A DNA stretch of 64,000 nucleotides from an uncultured Lachnospiraceae bacterium (GCA_910578085.1 CAJTPM010000004.1:1-64000), one strand, 5' to 3'. Counted from the stretch's first letter, positions 34,254-43,199 are shown. Numbers and translations are program-made. Notes: generated from the sequence alone by a model not told the origin.

Positions 34254-36434
34254 ATTTCTCTGAAAGCAGACATAAGTCACAGCAAAGTAGACCAGATAAA
34301 TCCCAAAAAACAGGGCGATACTCTTCAGGAAAAAGGAACCTGCGGACACCGGAACACCGGTGGCAATCACAAAGCTGTCTCCCGCGAAAAGCATCATTTT
34401 TCCGCTGATCAGGATGGCAAACAGGGCGGGGCAGAGGTAGAATGCCGCCAGTTGCTTAAAGATCAGGCCGTGCAGTTCGGATTCTTTCAGTCCCAGCTTT
34501 GAGAGCACATCATAGCGGAAGCGGTAGGCGGCAGCGTCAGAAAGCTGCTGCACGGACAGCACGGTGACGGCCACACAGAGGAAAACCAGCCCGATGTAAA
34601 ATAACGGGATCATCAGGGACGCTAACATATAGGTCAGGGCTGCCCGATGATTGTCTTTCACTTCGTTTGGGGTGCCGGAATTGATCAGGATATCGGAACC
34701 GTTGCAGGGCAGCACAAAGCAGGAGTAGAGATCATCGGACTGCGTGTCTTCTGCACCTGCATTTCTCAGAGTATCCAGTTCATTCCGCAGGCGGGGCGGC
34801 GCCGTACCTTCGATGTCCATGGCAAGCTCCGACTGGTAAGGCCGCATCCGGGAGAGTACTTCATCCGGTACGATGATCAGATAATCAGCGCCGTTGTGCC
34901 CGTCCTGGGAGAAGGGATCCGCATAAATACCGGTGAAGGAGAGAAGGGATGCCCGGGATGCGGGATCTTCCCCGAAAGGGGCGTCATAAATACCGGCAGG
35001 ATTCAGTTCCGCCCCGGAGAGGGAAGTGTCAGAAATACCGGCAGGATTCAGATCCGCTCCGGAGGGGGAAGTGTCAAAAACACCGGCAAGCTTCAGATCT
35101 TCCCCGATGGTCTGCACTTCCTGTTCCAGCCGGGGTTTGATCTGTATCGCGTATTCCGTGTCCCCAAGGTCTATTTCTTCATATCCCAGCATGCGGCGCA
35201 GATGGTTGTAGTCGGAAATTCCCATGTAAGTGTCGTAAGGGTAGTAAACATTTCTGTTTTCCAGAAAATCCTCAATTTTTGCCATATCGGCACTGCCGTC
35301 AGGCATCTGGTACATGGTGCCCCAGGCGTTCAGATGCGTCAGCATCCATGTATTGACCTGGTTATCCCCGTCGGTGTATAGGCGATAGGGGTAGATATCC
35401 AAGGCTGTCACCTGCTTTTCAAGAAACTGTATTTCTTTCTCAAACGTATCTTCAGGATCCGGGCTGTATAACAGGATATCAAAGGGAAATTTGTGGTCAA
35501 GCAGCGTGTTTTGCCAGGTGCTGAACATCAGAGCGATGGAGGAGCCCATCAGCGCTAAGGTAAACAGTACGGTCAAAGTGCCCATGGTGAACTGCATTGT
35601 GCGAATCTTGGCGGAAAATTGCCGCATCAGAAACAGATTCTGCCCTCTGTAAATAAGATTTCCCCTCTTTCGGATATAGCAGATCATGTGGGCGGACAGG
35701 CCGATATAAAACAGATAGATCGTTATGACCAGACCGATCAGGAATAAGGCGACCTCTCCGTTACTTTGCAGGGAGCCGAAAAGCGCCCAGAATGCCAGAA
35801 TAAACAGGACGGACAGTGGCAGAAGGAGTTTCTTTGCCGATTCGTGCCGTTCCCTGATCTCCTCATTTTTACGCGCCGTTTCCATCAGATCATGGATATT
35901 CATTTTCCTGAATTTCTTCTGACAGCGGGATAATGACAGCAGGTAGCAGAGGCCGAAACAGAAGGCGGTCATGAGAAAGGTGCCAGGATGGAAGGATATG
36001 TGGAGCCTGTAAGTCATCTTCAGCATGGAAAATAAAATGGCCATCAGTACCTGCCTGAACAGGGTGCCAAAGAGCATGCCGAGTAACAGGGCTATGGCGC
36101 CGGAGAGAATATTTTCCCGCAGGTACAGTCTGGCAATGGTGCGCTTTTTCATGCCGAGCAGAAGATAGATACCGAATTCTCTGCTGCGTTTTTCCATCAT
36201 AAAGCGGACCATATAGCTGATCAGCCAGGCTGTGACGAATACAATGAACAGGGTAGCCAGAAAGACCATGAGCTCCAACATGTCTTCGGTGTTCCAGTAC
36301 TGTTTCAGTTCGTTCTGGAACAGAAGGCTGTTAAAAGTATAGAGCAGCGCGCTGATCAGTGTCATGGTGAGAAGATAAACCAGATAGTCTCTGGCGGAAC
36401 GTTTCATATTGCGGATGGCAAGTTTGGATAGCAT
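34236..36434 (-). CDS. BceB-type ABC transporter permease
   Basis: A 732-aa FtsX-family permease of the bacitracin/lantibiotic resistance type. It has about ten membrane segments, with the first group at residues 15-260, a large extracellular sensor region at about 300-610, and a last group at 610-730. The N-terminal FtsX segment includes SREFGIYLLLGMKKRTIARLY. In known Bce systems the extracellular loop recognises the peptide or its lipid target, and the permease passes the signal to the kinase. This loop contains a 15-residue repeat (AGxxDTSxSGAxLNP, two full copies and a third partial one). The gene is last in a minus-strand unit after bceA. Confidence 0.88.
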   Translation of the reverse strand: MLSKLAIRNMKRSARDYLVYLLTMTLISALLYTFNSLLFQNELKQYWNTEDMLELMVFLATLFIVFVTAWLISYMVRFMMEKRSREFGIYLLLGMKKRTIARLYLRENILSGAIALLLGMLFGTLFRQVLMAILFSMLKMTYRLHISFHPGTFLMTAFCFGLCYLLSLSRCQKKFRKMNIHDLMETARKNEEIRERHESAKKLLLPLSVLFILAFWALFGSLQSNGEVALFLIGLVITIYLFYIGLSAHMICYIRKRGNLIYRGQNLFLMRQFSAKIRTMQFTMGTLTVLFTLALMGSSIALMFSTWQNTLLDHKFPFDILLYSPDPEDTFEKEIQFLEKQVTALDIYPYRLYTDGDNQVNTWMLTHLNAWGTMYQMPDGSADMAKIEDFLENRNVYYPYDTYMGISDYNHLRRMLGYEEIDLGDTEYAIQIKPRLEQEVQTIGEDLKLAGVFDTSPSGADLNPAGISDTSLSGAELNPAGIYDAPFGEDPASRASLLSFTGIYADPFSQDGHNGADYLIIVPDEVLSRMRPYQSELAMDIEGTAPPRLRNELDTLRNAGAEDTQSDDLYSCFVLPCNGSDILINSGTPNEVKDNHRAALTYMLASLMIPLFYIGLVFLCVAVTVLSVQQLSDAAAYRFRYDVLSKLGLKESELHGLIFKQLAAFYLCPALFAILISGKMMLFAGDSFVIATGVPVSAGSFFLKSIALFFGIYLVYFAVTYVCFQRNIRGRI

Positions 36435-36507
36435 GGTGATACTCCTTTCTTATATGCGGTGCAGGACCGGCTGGCTGCAGAATCTTTAAAATATAGCTTG
36501 TAAGAGA

Positions 36508-37275
36508 TCATGGATTTTCAGTAGTTTTCCCCCCGGTAAAGGACAGCACATCAAGGATATCCTGTAAAAACAGTTGTCTGGACCTGTCTGCGCGGAGCAG
36601 TTCGTGGAAGATTTTTCCGTCCCGCAAAAACAGGATGCGGCTGCAGTAGCTGGCACAGAAGGCGTCATGGGTTACCATCAGAATCGTGGTCCCCAGGGTT
36701 TGGTTGAGCTTCGTGAAAGTTTCTAACAGTGTCTGAGAGGACAAAGAATCCAGGGCGCCCGTGGGTTCGTCCGCGAGCAGGAGTTTGGGATCGCAGGCTA
36801 ACGCTCTGGCGCAGGCACAGCGCTGTTTCTGGCCGCCGGAAACCTGATAGGGAAATTTGCCCCGGATCTCCTCAATATCGAGGAGCTTTAACAGCTTTGC
36901 GGTGGTTTCCAGGATGCTCTTTTTACTGTTGCCCTGCAGCGTCAGCGCCAGGGAAATGTTTTCCTCTATGGTCAGTGTGTCGAGAAGATTGTATTCCTGG
37001 AAGACGAAGCCCAGATTGTTTTTGCGAAACTCTGCCAGATCATCCTCGGATAGTGCGGTGATGTCGGTGTCCTCATAGAAAATGTGTCCGGCGCTTACCC
37101 GGTCTATGGTGGAAAGGAGATTTAAGAGCGTGGTCTTGCCGGAGCCGGAAGGGCCCATGACGCCCATAAATTCGCCTTTTTTTACCGTGAACGTCAGACG
37201 GTCTATGGCCTTTGTCACATGGGATGCGTTGCCGTAATACTTTTCAATGTCGCATATTCTGATATAGCTGTTCAT
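36508..37275 (-). CDS. BceA-type ABC transporter ATP-binding protein
   Basis: A 255-aa ATPase: Walker A is GPSGSGKTTLLNLLS, the Q-loop is FVFQEYNLLD, the signature is VSGGQKQRCACARAL, Walker B is LLLADEPTGALD, and the switch histidine is in MVTHDAFCAS. ATG 37275 follows GAGGTG by 4 bases. It belongs to the MacB/BceA group that powers FtsX-like permeases and lies 73 bases before the permease gene. A 218-base gap separates it from the kinase gene and holds a likely BceR operator, so bceAB may have its own inducible promoter. Confidence 0.93.
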   Translation of the reverse strand: MNSYIRICDIEKYYGNASHVTKAIDRLTFTVKKGEFMGVMGPSGSGKTTLLNLLSTIDRVSAGHIFYEDTDITALSEDDLAEFRKNNLGFVFQEYNLLDTLTIEENISLALTLQGNSKKSILETTAKLLKLLDIEEIRGKFPYQVSGGQKQRCACARALACDPKLLLADEPTGALDSLSSQTLLETFTKLNQTLGTTILMVTHDAFCASYCSRILFLRDGKIFHELLRADRSRQLFLQDILDVLSFTGGKTTENP

Positions 37276-37413
37276 AATGCACCTCGTTTCAGTGTGATCC
37301 GGAGATTTATTGCAGGTTCCGGTAAGCCGCATCATCCCGGAAGCGGTATGGTCTTGTCTGAAGTTATGATAACACAGGAGAAAGGCGGGTGGTATCAGAG
37401 TAGTTTAAAGTTT

Positions 37414-37431
37414 TCTTTCATTTTTGAAAGA
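37414..37431 (-). promoter_or_regulatory. Candidate BceR-type operator upstream of the bceAB-like genes
   Basis: TCTTTCA-TTTT-TGAAAGA is a perfect 7-4-7 inverted repeat. It has the TnnCA-N4-TGnnA layout I associate with BceR-like sites, and it lies 139 bases before the bceA start in the long kinase-ATPase gap. Confidence 0.45.
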
Positions 37432-37493
37432 TTCAGAGTATGGGCCGGAAATATTGTAAAAAAGAGTGCGGATAAAGACTTAAACGTACCCTG

Positions 37494-38648
37494 TCACTCA
37501 AATGACGGGGCCTGCGGGGATACTTCCGTGATGTAACTGCTGACAGGAAACGTGAGAAGCATCCAGGTTCCCTTCCCGCATTCTGACTGTGCGGAAAGAG
37601 AGATTCCCAGTTTGCCGCAGAGCTTTTTGCACAGATATAACCCCATGCCGGTAGCTTTTTCCTGACTGCGTCCGTTGCGGCCGGTAAATCCCTTTTCAAA
37701 AATACGGGGCAGGTCTTCGGCGGGAATGCCTTTTCCGTTGTCTTCTATCGTCAGGGTGATCTGATTGTTGCCGCGGGATGTATAAAAGCGCAGGAGGGGC
37801 ATTTCGGCTCTGTATTTTATGCTGTTTAAAATCAGCTGGCTGAGGATGAAAACACACCATTTTTTATCGGTGTAGACCGTTTCATGACAGGAAACTTCCG
37901 CCCGGACATGGCTTTTTATGAACAGCAGGCGCTCCTTCTCCAATGCTTCATAAATCATTTCCTGCAGGTCAGTCTCTTTGATCAGATAATCTTTATAAAC
38001 CTCTTCGGAACGGGCATGGTAAAGTACCATATCCACATAATTTTCGATTTTTCTGTTTTCCAGCCGTATGTCTCGGAAAACACGATTCGTAACGCTTGTT
38101 ATTCTATCGAGAGAAATGTCCTCAGAGGAACGCAGCTCCTGTGTCTGGAGAAAATTGTGCATATTGGGAGCCGGTACCTGTGTCTGCTGCGCATTGGGTA
38201 TGTCCGCAGTCTTTCCGTTTTCGCACAGCAGGGCAATCGTGGAGATGGGAGCCTTGATCTCGTGCACCCAACTCTCCAGATATTCCCGATATTCTCTCTG
38301 GGTGTCTTCCGACAGACGGATCTTTTCCAGGGCAGCCCTGTTGGAACGGCACAACATCTCCCGGTGGAGTTTATCTTCCAGGAAAAAGGAATCCGGCAGC
38401 ATTTCGCCAAGCAGCCAGGGCTTGTCCGTGTTTTCCAGAATATGAAACGCTTCCTTATAATAATTTCTGCGTCCCCGGAAAGTTAAAAAAAGCCAGACGG
38501 TCAGAATCAACAGCCAGAAAATACAGATCAACGTTATGTTTGCGGCAGGATAGCCTGTGATATGTAGAAAAGCGGAAAGCAGTGCCAGACATATCAGATG
38601 AAGCAGTAAGAGCAGACACTTGTCTGCCAAAAAGGCGGTCAGTTTCAT
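37494..38648 (-). CDS. BceS-like intramembrane-sensing histidine kinase
   Basis: A 384-aa kinase with two N-terminal membrane helices (about residues 9-31 and 38-57) and almost no external loop, typical of BceS-type kinases that sense through the ABC transporter. The phospho-accepting histidine is His129 in ESWVHEIKAPIS. The N-box is LILNSIKYRAE, G1 is EDNGKGIP, and G2 is GMGLYLCKKL. Its start overlaps the end of the response-regulator gene by 4 bases. It is expected to phosphorylate that regulator when the transporter meets an antimicrobial peptide. Confidence 0.9.
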   Translation of the reverse strand: MKLTAFLADKCLLLLLHLICLALLSAFLHITGYPAANITLICIFWLLILTVWLFLTFRGRRNYYKEAFHILENTDKPWLLGEMLPDSFFLEDKLHREMLCRSNRAALEKIRLSEDTQREYREYLESWVHEIKAPISTIALLCENGKTADIPNAQQTQVPAPNMHNFLQTQELRSSEDISLDRITSVTNRVFRDIRLENRKIENYVDMVLYHARSEEVYKDYLIKETDLQEMIYEALEKERLLFIKSHVRAEVSCHETVYTDKKWCVFILSQLILNSIKYRAEMPLLRFYTSRGNNQITLTIEDNGKGIPAEDLPRIFEKGFTGRNGRSQEKATGMGLYLCKKLCGKLGISLSAQSECGKGTWMLLTFPVSSYITEVSPQAPSFE

Positions 38649-39322
38649 ATGCGGTATCCCAGTCCTCTCTTTGTCTCGATAAAATCATAAAGCTCTATGG
38701 ATTTGAGCTTGTCCCGGAGCCTTGTGATATGGACGCTTAAGGTGTTGTCATCCAGAAAAATATGATCATCCCACAGATATTCAAGCAGATCTTCCCTCGC
38801 CACAAAACTGCCTGCCTGTAAAAACAGAAGATGCAGGATCTTCAGTTCGGTTTTGGTCAGATCGGCGGCCTGTTCCTTAAAAAACAGGCGGCAGACGGCG
38901 GTATCTAACGTCACGTTTTTGTGGGAAAGACAGAAAACATCCCGGGGTTCACTGCTTTTGGCCGTGCGTTTCAGTACTGCTGCGATCCTTGCCAGCAAAA
39001 TGGCGGGTTCAAAGGGTTTGGTGATGTAGTCGTCAGCGCCCTTTAACATGCCGGCCAGTTCGTCGGCGGATGAGCAGCGGCCGGTGAGGAAGATCACCGG
39101 GATGTCGGTTTCGCTGCGGATCTGTGTACAGATATCAAAACCGGAACAGTCCTGTAAGTTGATATCAAGCAGCACAAGATCCGCTTTTTCGGAATGGACG
39201 GTCTGCGGAATCCGGCTGAAAGTATCCGGGGCCACGACCTGGTACAGGGCATTTTCCAACAGGATTTTCAATTCATTTCGCAGCAGTTTGTCGTCTTCCG
39301 CGAGTAAAATTTTGTAGGCCAT
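38645..39322 (-). CDS. BceR-like OmpR-family response regulator
   Basis: A 225-aa regulator. The receiver domain has acidic residues in LAEDD, the phospho-acceptor Asp53 (DLVLLDINLQD), T in FLTGRC and K in YITKPFEP. The C-terminal winged helix has LTKTELKILHLLFLQAGSFV and TLSVHITRLRDKLK. It is coupled to the kinase by a 4-base overlap. The choloylglycine-hydrolase gene ends only 47 bases upstream on the same strand, so both may share one transcript. Confidence 0.92.
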   Translation of the reverse strand: MAYKILLAEDDKLLRNELKILLENALYQVVAPDTFSRIPQTVHSEKADLVLLDINLQDCSGFDICTQIRSETDIPVIFLTGRCSSADELAGMLKGADDYITKPFEPAILLARIAAVLKRTAKSSEPRDVFCLSHKNVTLDTAVCRLFFKEQAADLTKTELKILHLLFLQAGSFVAREDLLEYLWDDHIFLDDNTLSVHITRLRDKLKSIELYDFIETKRGLGYRI

Positions 39323-39369
39323 GGGTTCTCCTTTTTTCGGTGGCAGGGTATGCGGGCAGAACTGTCCGG

Positions 39370-40344
39370 TCAGTTCACATACCGAACCTGCTGGGTATCG
39401 ATCAGGTCATGGATGCAGAGAGTTTTTCTGCATTTTTCCCGTCCGGTCATACGAAGCGCGGTGATCTGGCTGTTGTTGTAAGTTTTGTAATAATAGATGC
39501 CGCGGGTGGTATTCATACAGCAGGCATAAGTTGTGAGGTCATCCAGACCATCCTTTGTCAGCGTGGTTCCCTTTACGATGGAGACGGAACCCAGTATATG
39601 GAAAAACTGGGTGACGGAACTCATTTCATCTTTCTCACAGACAGAATTTAACTTGGTAAAGGAAGCCTTCACAAATCGGGAAGAAGGGGAGGAATCGCCG
39701 GGCAGGCCGATGGCGCCCATTCCCATACCGTACTGCTGTAAGTTCAGTTTGTCGGAAAACCGGTTTTCCGGGCAGCAGGGCGTCAGATTCATGTAATTGT
39801 TGAGGTTGGCGAGATGGTAGGAAAAAGGGGGGTTATTTGTCAGAATACCCACCGGATTGTCGTAGATTTTCAGACCGTCTTCCATCTGCTCGAGAATAAT
39901 ACATTCGGTGCCGTCGCTGATCATCCAGTGAAGTTCGGCCAGGGGTATATCTTCCGATAAAGGAATATCTGTGATATTCAGATCGGGAAGTATTTCCCGC
40001 AGATCTGCGACGGTAGAATAAAGTCCCAGGAAATAGGGAAACAGCTCATAGGGAGTAAGATTAAAACGGGATTTGTCTTCCGGAAAGAAGCAGGCGTTTC
40101 CCGGAAAATTAAGTCCCGCAATGGAGAGGCCCTTTTCGTTGGTTGCTTCCGCGTACAGCGGATAGTTTTCTTTGACGGAGGCCATGCCGATCATGGCGTA
40201 TCTGGTACGGATCGTGGTTCCGTTTTTCAGAGCAAAGCAGTAGTTTCTCGGTGTGATAACGACTTTTTCATCAAACCGGTATTCCAGATCCAGGGTTCTC
40301 CCGAAATAGTGATCTTTTGTGGTGAAATCGATACAGGTGCACAT
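39370..40344 (-). CDS. bsh: Choloylglycine hydrolase family protein, probable bile salt hydrolase
   Basis: A 324-aa Ntn-hydrolase. After removal of Met1, Cys2 is the nucleophile (MCTCIDF). Arg16 and Asp19 (FGRTLDLEY), Asn79 (GLNFPGNA), Asn170/171 (TNNPP) and Arg223 (SSRFVKA) match the catalytic set known for bile salt hydrolases, and GAIGLPGDSSPSSRF is close to the BSH form. It would remove glycine or taurine from conjugated bile acids; some relatives cleave penicillin V or acyl-homoserine lactones. No signal peptide is present, so it is cytoplasmic. AAGGA precedes the ATG by about 8 bases. It is first in line before the Bce genes. Confidence 0.88.
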   Translation of the reverse strand: MCTCIDFTTKDHYFGRTLDLEYRFDEKVVITPRNYCFALKNGTTIRTRYAMIGMASVKENYPLYAEATNEKGLSIAGLNFPGNACFFPEDKSRFNLTPYELFPYFLGLYSTVADLREILPDLNITDIPLSEDIPLAELHWMISDGTECIILEQMEDGLKIYDNPVGILTNNPPFSYHLANLNNYMNLTPCCPENRFSDKLNLQQYGMGMGAIGLPGDSSPSSRFVKASFTKLNSVCEKDEMSSVTQFFHILGSVSIVKGTTLTKDGLDDLTTYACCMNTTRGIYYYKTYNNSQITALRMTGREKCRKTLCIHDLIDTQQVRYVN

Positions 40345-40692
40345 GATATGATCCTTTCATCGTAAATAAATTTGAAAACAATCGGAAGTTCTGTGCCAAA
40401 GCAGGCGACAGAACACGAAAACCGTGTATTATTATTATATACGATATTATATGGAGATAACTATAAAAATTTCGGAAAATGTGTTATCATGTTCACGAAA
40501 GCAATGAGCAGTGCGCCGTAAGATCTATGAGAGCAGGCGTCATGCTTGCATGTAAGCCCGTTTTCATAGATCGCACGGGATAGGGCGAAAGCCCGTGAGC
40601 GAGGAAAACCGGAGGTTTTGCGAGCCTGCACTGCGGGATAAGGTTTCAGTGCGCCGTGTAAAGCAAAAGCACAGAAGGAAGCAGGAAAGAAG
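40345..40692. other. Intergenic region with a multibranched element
   Basis: The left third is AT-rich and holds the promoters of the bsh-like gene (minus strand). The rest is filled by the structured element at 40508-40634. CAGTGCGCCGT near the element's start (40509-40519) recurs at 40647-40657. GAAGGAAGCAGGAAAG serves as ribosome site for the next gene. Confidence 0.45.
40508..40634. repeat. Multibranched palindromic element, three hairpins inside a closing stem
   Basis: GCAGTGC (40508-40514) pairs with GCACTGC (40628-40634). Inside are three hairpins. GATCTATGA/TCATAGATC (40522-40530 with 40564-40572) encloses CATGC-TT-GCATG. GGGC-GAAA-GCCC (40583-40594) is supported by CAC/GTG. AAAACC-GGA-GGTTTT spans 40605-40619. 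It has no tRNA hallmarks. It could be a REP-like mobile palindrome or a structured RNA. Confidence 0.7.
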
Positions 40693-40962
40693 ATGAGCGA
40701 TCTGAAAAAGATACCGGGAATAGGCGGGAATATGGAAAGGCACCTGGAAAATATCGGAATCCGCTGCATTGCGGATCTGAAAGGGAAGGATCCGGAAGTA
40801 CTGTATGAGATGGATTGTCTGCAGAAAGGGTTTCGGGATGACAGATGCGTCCTGTATGTGTTCCGCTGTGCGGTATATTACGCGGAGCACGAACAGCATG
40901 AACCGGAAAAGCTGAAGTGGTGGTACTGGAAAGACAGAGAGTATCCGGAGAAATTTTTATAG
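40693..40962 (+). CDS. Helix-hairpin-helix protein (Cdd1-like)
   Basis: An 89-aa protein of the small HhH family known as pathogenicity locus Cdd1. The N-terminal HhH reads LKKIPGIGGNMERHLENIGI, and the C-terminal half has LQKGFRDDRCVLYVFRCAVY and KLKWWYWKD. Such proteins are presumed to bind nucleic acid non-specifically; no precise role is known. It stands alone between a structured element and a TPR lipoprotein gene. Confidence 0.8.
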   Translation: MSDLKKIPGIGGNMERHLENIGIRCIADLKGKDPEVLYEMDCLQKGFRDDRCVLYVFRCAVYYAEHEQHEPEKLKWWYWKDREYPEKFL

Positions 40963-41035
40963 AAATATGTCGAAGACTTTGTTATACTAAAAGCTATGAT
41001 AAGGAAAGCAGGATCGGGCAACGACGGAGAAGGCA

Positions 41036-42145
41036 GTGAAAGGTACAGAGACTACAACTGTGAAAACAGTAAAGATACAGGCAGCAGAAAAGCGGATGAG
41101 AAAAAAAATAACAACAGTATTGTGCGCAGTATTGTGTGCGGGGATGCTTGCCACGGGCTGCGGCAAGGAGGAGAAAATTTCATATATCGATGAGGGTATG
41201 GCAGCCATCGGGGAGCTGCGCTACGAGGATGCCCTGGCAAATTTTGATCAGGCTCTTGTGTCCGGTGAGGATAAAAGGCTGATCTACAGGGGACAGGGAT
41301 TGGCAAATCTGGGGCTGACAAAGTACGACGAGGCGGTGGCGGCGCTGGAGAAATGTCTGGCTTCCGGCAGCAGTGTGCCTGACGAGATGGATTACGATGT
41401 GAATTACTACCTTGCCACGGCCTATTATAAGGCGGGACGGCTGGAGGAGGCCAAACAGGTCTATGATGCGATTCTGGCCCTGCGGAACAATGCCAGGGAA
41501 GCCTATTTTATGCGCGGTATTATAGAACTGAAAATGGGAAATTATGAACTGGGGAAGCCGGATTTTGACAAAGCCATAGAACTTGCGCCGGGAGATTATG
41601 ATCAGATCGTGGAAATCTATAAAGTGATGGATGAGACGGGATATCGGGAAGCCGGGAGAGCCTATCTGGAGACAGCGGTCAAAGATGCGCCGAAGGATAT
41701 GAGCAACTATGATAAGGGTCGGATCTATTTTTACCTGGAAGATTTTGAGGCCGCGAGGAATTATCTGGAACAGGCCAGGGATGCGGGGAATGATAAGGCG
41801 ACCTACTATCTGGGGAAGACCTGGGAAAACCTGGGCGAGTACAATTATGCGGCCAGCGTCTATATCTCCTATCTGCAGGATCAGGGGGAGAGCGCGTTGA
41901 TCTATAATCAGCTGGCGTTATGCAACATGCAGCTGGAGGATTATGATGCGGCCCTTTCCGCACTGCAGTCGGGACTGGCGTTGGAAGATACGTCCCTGCG
42001 CCAGACACTGTCCTTCAACCAGATCGTCGCGTATGAGAAAAAAGGGGATTTTAAACAGGCTGCACAGCTGATGAGCCAGTATGTGAAGGATTATCCGGAC
42101 GATACGACGGCGGTCAGAGAGTATGAGTTTTTGCGGTCGAGATAG
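41036..42145 (+). CDS. TPR-repeat lipoprotein
   Basis: A 369-aa protein from GTG 41036 (GGAG about 7 bases upstream), or 349 aa from ATG 41096, which would give a more usual signal peptide (MRKKITTVLCAVLCAGMLAT). The lipobox is LATGC, so the mature protein is lipid-anchored outside the membrane. At least seven TPR-like units follow (for example ELRYEDALANFDQALVSGED, LTKYDEAVAALEKCLASG, GDFKQAAQLMSQYVKDYPDD). The repeats probably bind peptides or other envelope proteins. pyrF begins 70 bases downstream, with no obvious functional link. Confidence 0.82.
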   Translation: MKGTETTTVKTVKIQAAEKRMRKKITTVLCAVLCAGMLATGCGKEEKISYIDEGMAAIGELRYEDALANFDQALVSGEDKRLIYRGQGLANLGLTKYDEAVAALEKCLASGSSVPDEMDYDVNYYLATAYYKAGRLEEAKQVYDAILALRNNAREAYFMRGIIELKMGNYELGKPDFDKAIELAPGDYDQIVEIYKVMDETGYREAGRAYLETAVKDAPKDMSNYDKGRIYFYLEDFEAARNYLEQARDAGNDKATYYLGKTWENLGEYNYAASVYISYLQDQGESALIYNQLALCNMQLEDYDAALSALQSGLALEDTSLRQTLSFNQIVAYEKKGDFKQAAQLMSQYVKDYPDDTTAVREYEFLRSR

Positions 42146-42215
42146 GACAGGGCCGAAACTCCGGGTGTGGAAAAAGAGTATAGGATGTCCGGAGCGATAA
42201 AAAGGAGGAAGAAGC

Positions 42216-43142
42216 ATGATCAACAAACTGGTACAAAAGATCAAAGGAACGGGAGCGTCCATTGTGGCGGGGCTTGATCCTATGTTAAGTTATATTCCGG
42301 AGTCTATTTTAAAAAAGGCTTTTGCGGAATATGGGGAAACGCTGGAGGGGGCGGCGGAGGCAATCTGGCAGTTTAATAAAGAAATTATAGATAACATATG
42401 TGATTTAATTCCCGCCGTGAAGCCGCAGATCGCCATGTACGAACAGTTTGGGGTGGAGGGACTGAAAGCTTTTCAGAAGACTGTGAACTATTGTAAGGAG
42501 AAGGATCTGGTGGTGATCGGCGATGTGAAGAGAGGGGATATCGGCTCCACTTCGGCGGCTTACGCAACAGCTCACCTCGGGAAAGTGACGGTGGGCGAAA
42601 AGAGGCTTTCTGCATTTGATGAAGATTTTGCCACGGTAAATCCCTATCTCGGCTCGGACGGCGTGAAACCTTTTGTCGAAGTCTGTAAAAAGGAGAAAAA
42701 AGGAATTTTTGTGCTGGTGAAGACTTCCAATCCCAGCAGCGGAGAATTTCAGGACAGACTGATCAACGGCAGGCCGCTCTATGAGTATGTCGGCGAGAAG
42801 GTTGACGAGTGGGGAAAAGAGTGCATGGGTGATTCCTACAGCTATGTGGGCGCGGTGGTTGGCGCAACCTATCCCGAGATGGGAAAGATTTTGCGAAAGA
42901 TCATGCCGAAGGCCTATATTCTGGTGCCTGGGTATGGCGCCCAGGGTGGAAAGGGAGCGGACCTTGTGCACTTCTTCAACGAGGATGGTCTGGGGGCCAT
43001 TGTCAATTCTTCCAGAGGTATTATCGCCGCATGGCAGCAGGAGAAGTATGCAAAATTTGGCGCAGAGCATTTCGGGGAGGCATCCCGGGCGGCGGTGCTT
43101 GATATGAGAGAGGATATCGCGCAGGCGCTTGAGAGCAGATAA
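42216..43142 (+). CDS. pyrF: Orotidine-5'-phosphate decarboxylase, type 2
   Basis: PyrF turns OMP into UMP, the last step of de novo pyrimidine synthesis. The 308-aa protein is of the longer type 2 group: VAGLDPMLSYIP at the start, VKPQIAMYEQFG, the catalytic Lys/Asp set in VIGDVKRGDIGSTSAAYA, and the phosphate loop VPGYGAQGG with SSRGI. AAAGGAGG precedes the ATG. It is not next to pyrE (4 kb away) and ends at a strong terminator. Confidence 0.96.
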   Translation: MINKLVQKIKGTGASIVAGLDPMLSYIPESILKKAFAEYGETLEGAAEAIWQFNKEIIDNICDLIPAVKPQIAMYEQFGVEGLKAFQKTVNYCKEKDLVVIGDVKRGDIGSTSAAYATAHLGKVTVGEKRLSAFDEDFATVNPYLGSDGVKPFVEVCKKEKKGIFVLVKTSNPSSGEFQDRLINGRPLYEYVGEKVDEWGKECMGDSYSYVGAVVGATYPEMGKILRKIMPKAYILVPGYGAQGGKGADLVHFFNEDGLGAIVNSSRGIIAAWQQEKYAKFGAEHFGEASRAAVLDMREDIAQALESR

Positions 43143-43155
43143 AAACAGGAACAGG

Positions 43156-43199
43156 AAAACCGGAACGGCAGAAATCAGTTTTTGCCGTTCCGGTTTTTT
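43156..43199 (+). terminator. Terminator of pyrF
   Basis: AAAACCGGAACGGCA (43156-43170) pairs with TGCCGTTCCGGTTTT (43183-43197), a 15-bp stem whose 3' arm runs into six T residues. Confidence 0.92.

Noticed and set aside
34647..35381. 244-codon plus-strand frame opposite the bceB-like gene
   Set aside because: It is antisense to the permease; its internal repeat is only the reverse of the 15-residue repeat.
40508..40634. tRNA-like or tmRNA-like gene, suggested by the cloverleaf-like fold
   Set aside because: There is no T-loop, no anticodon stem of the right size and no acceptor-stem geometry; the element is too long.
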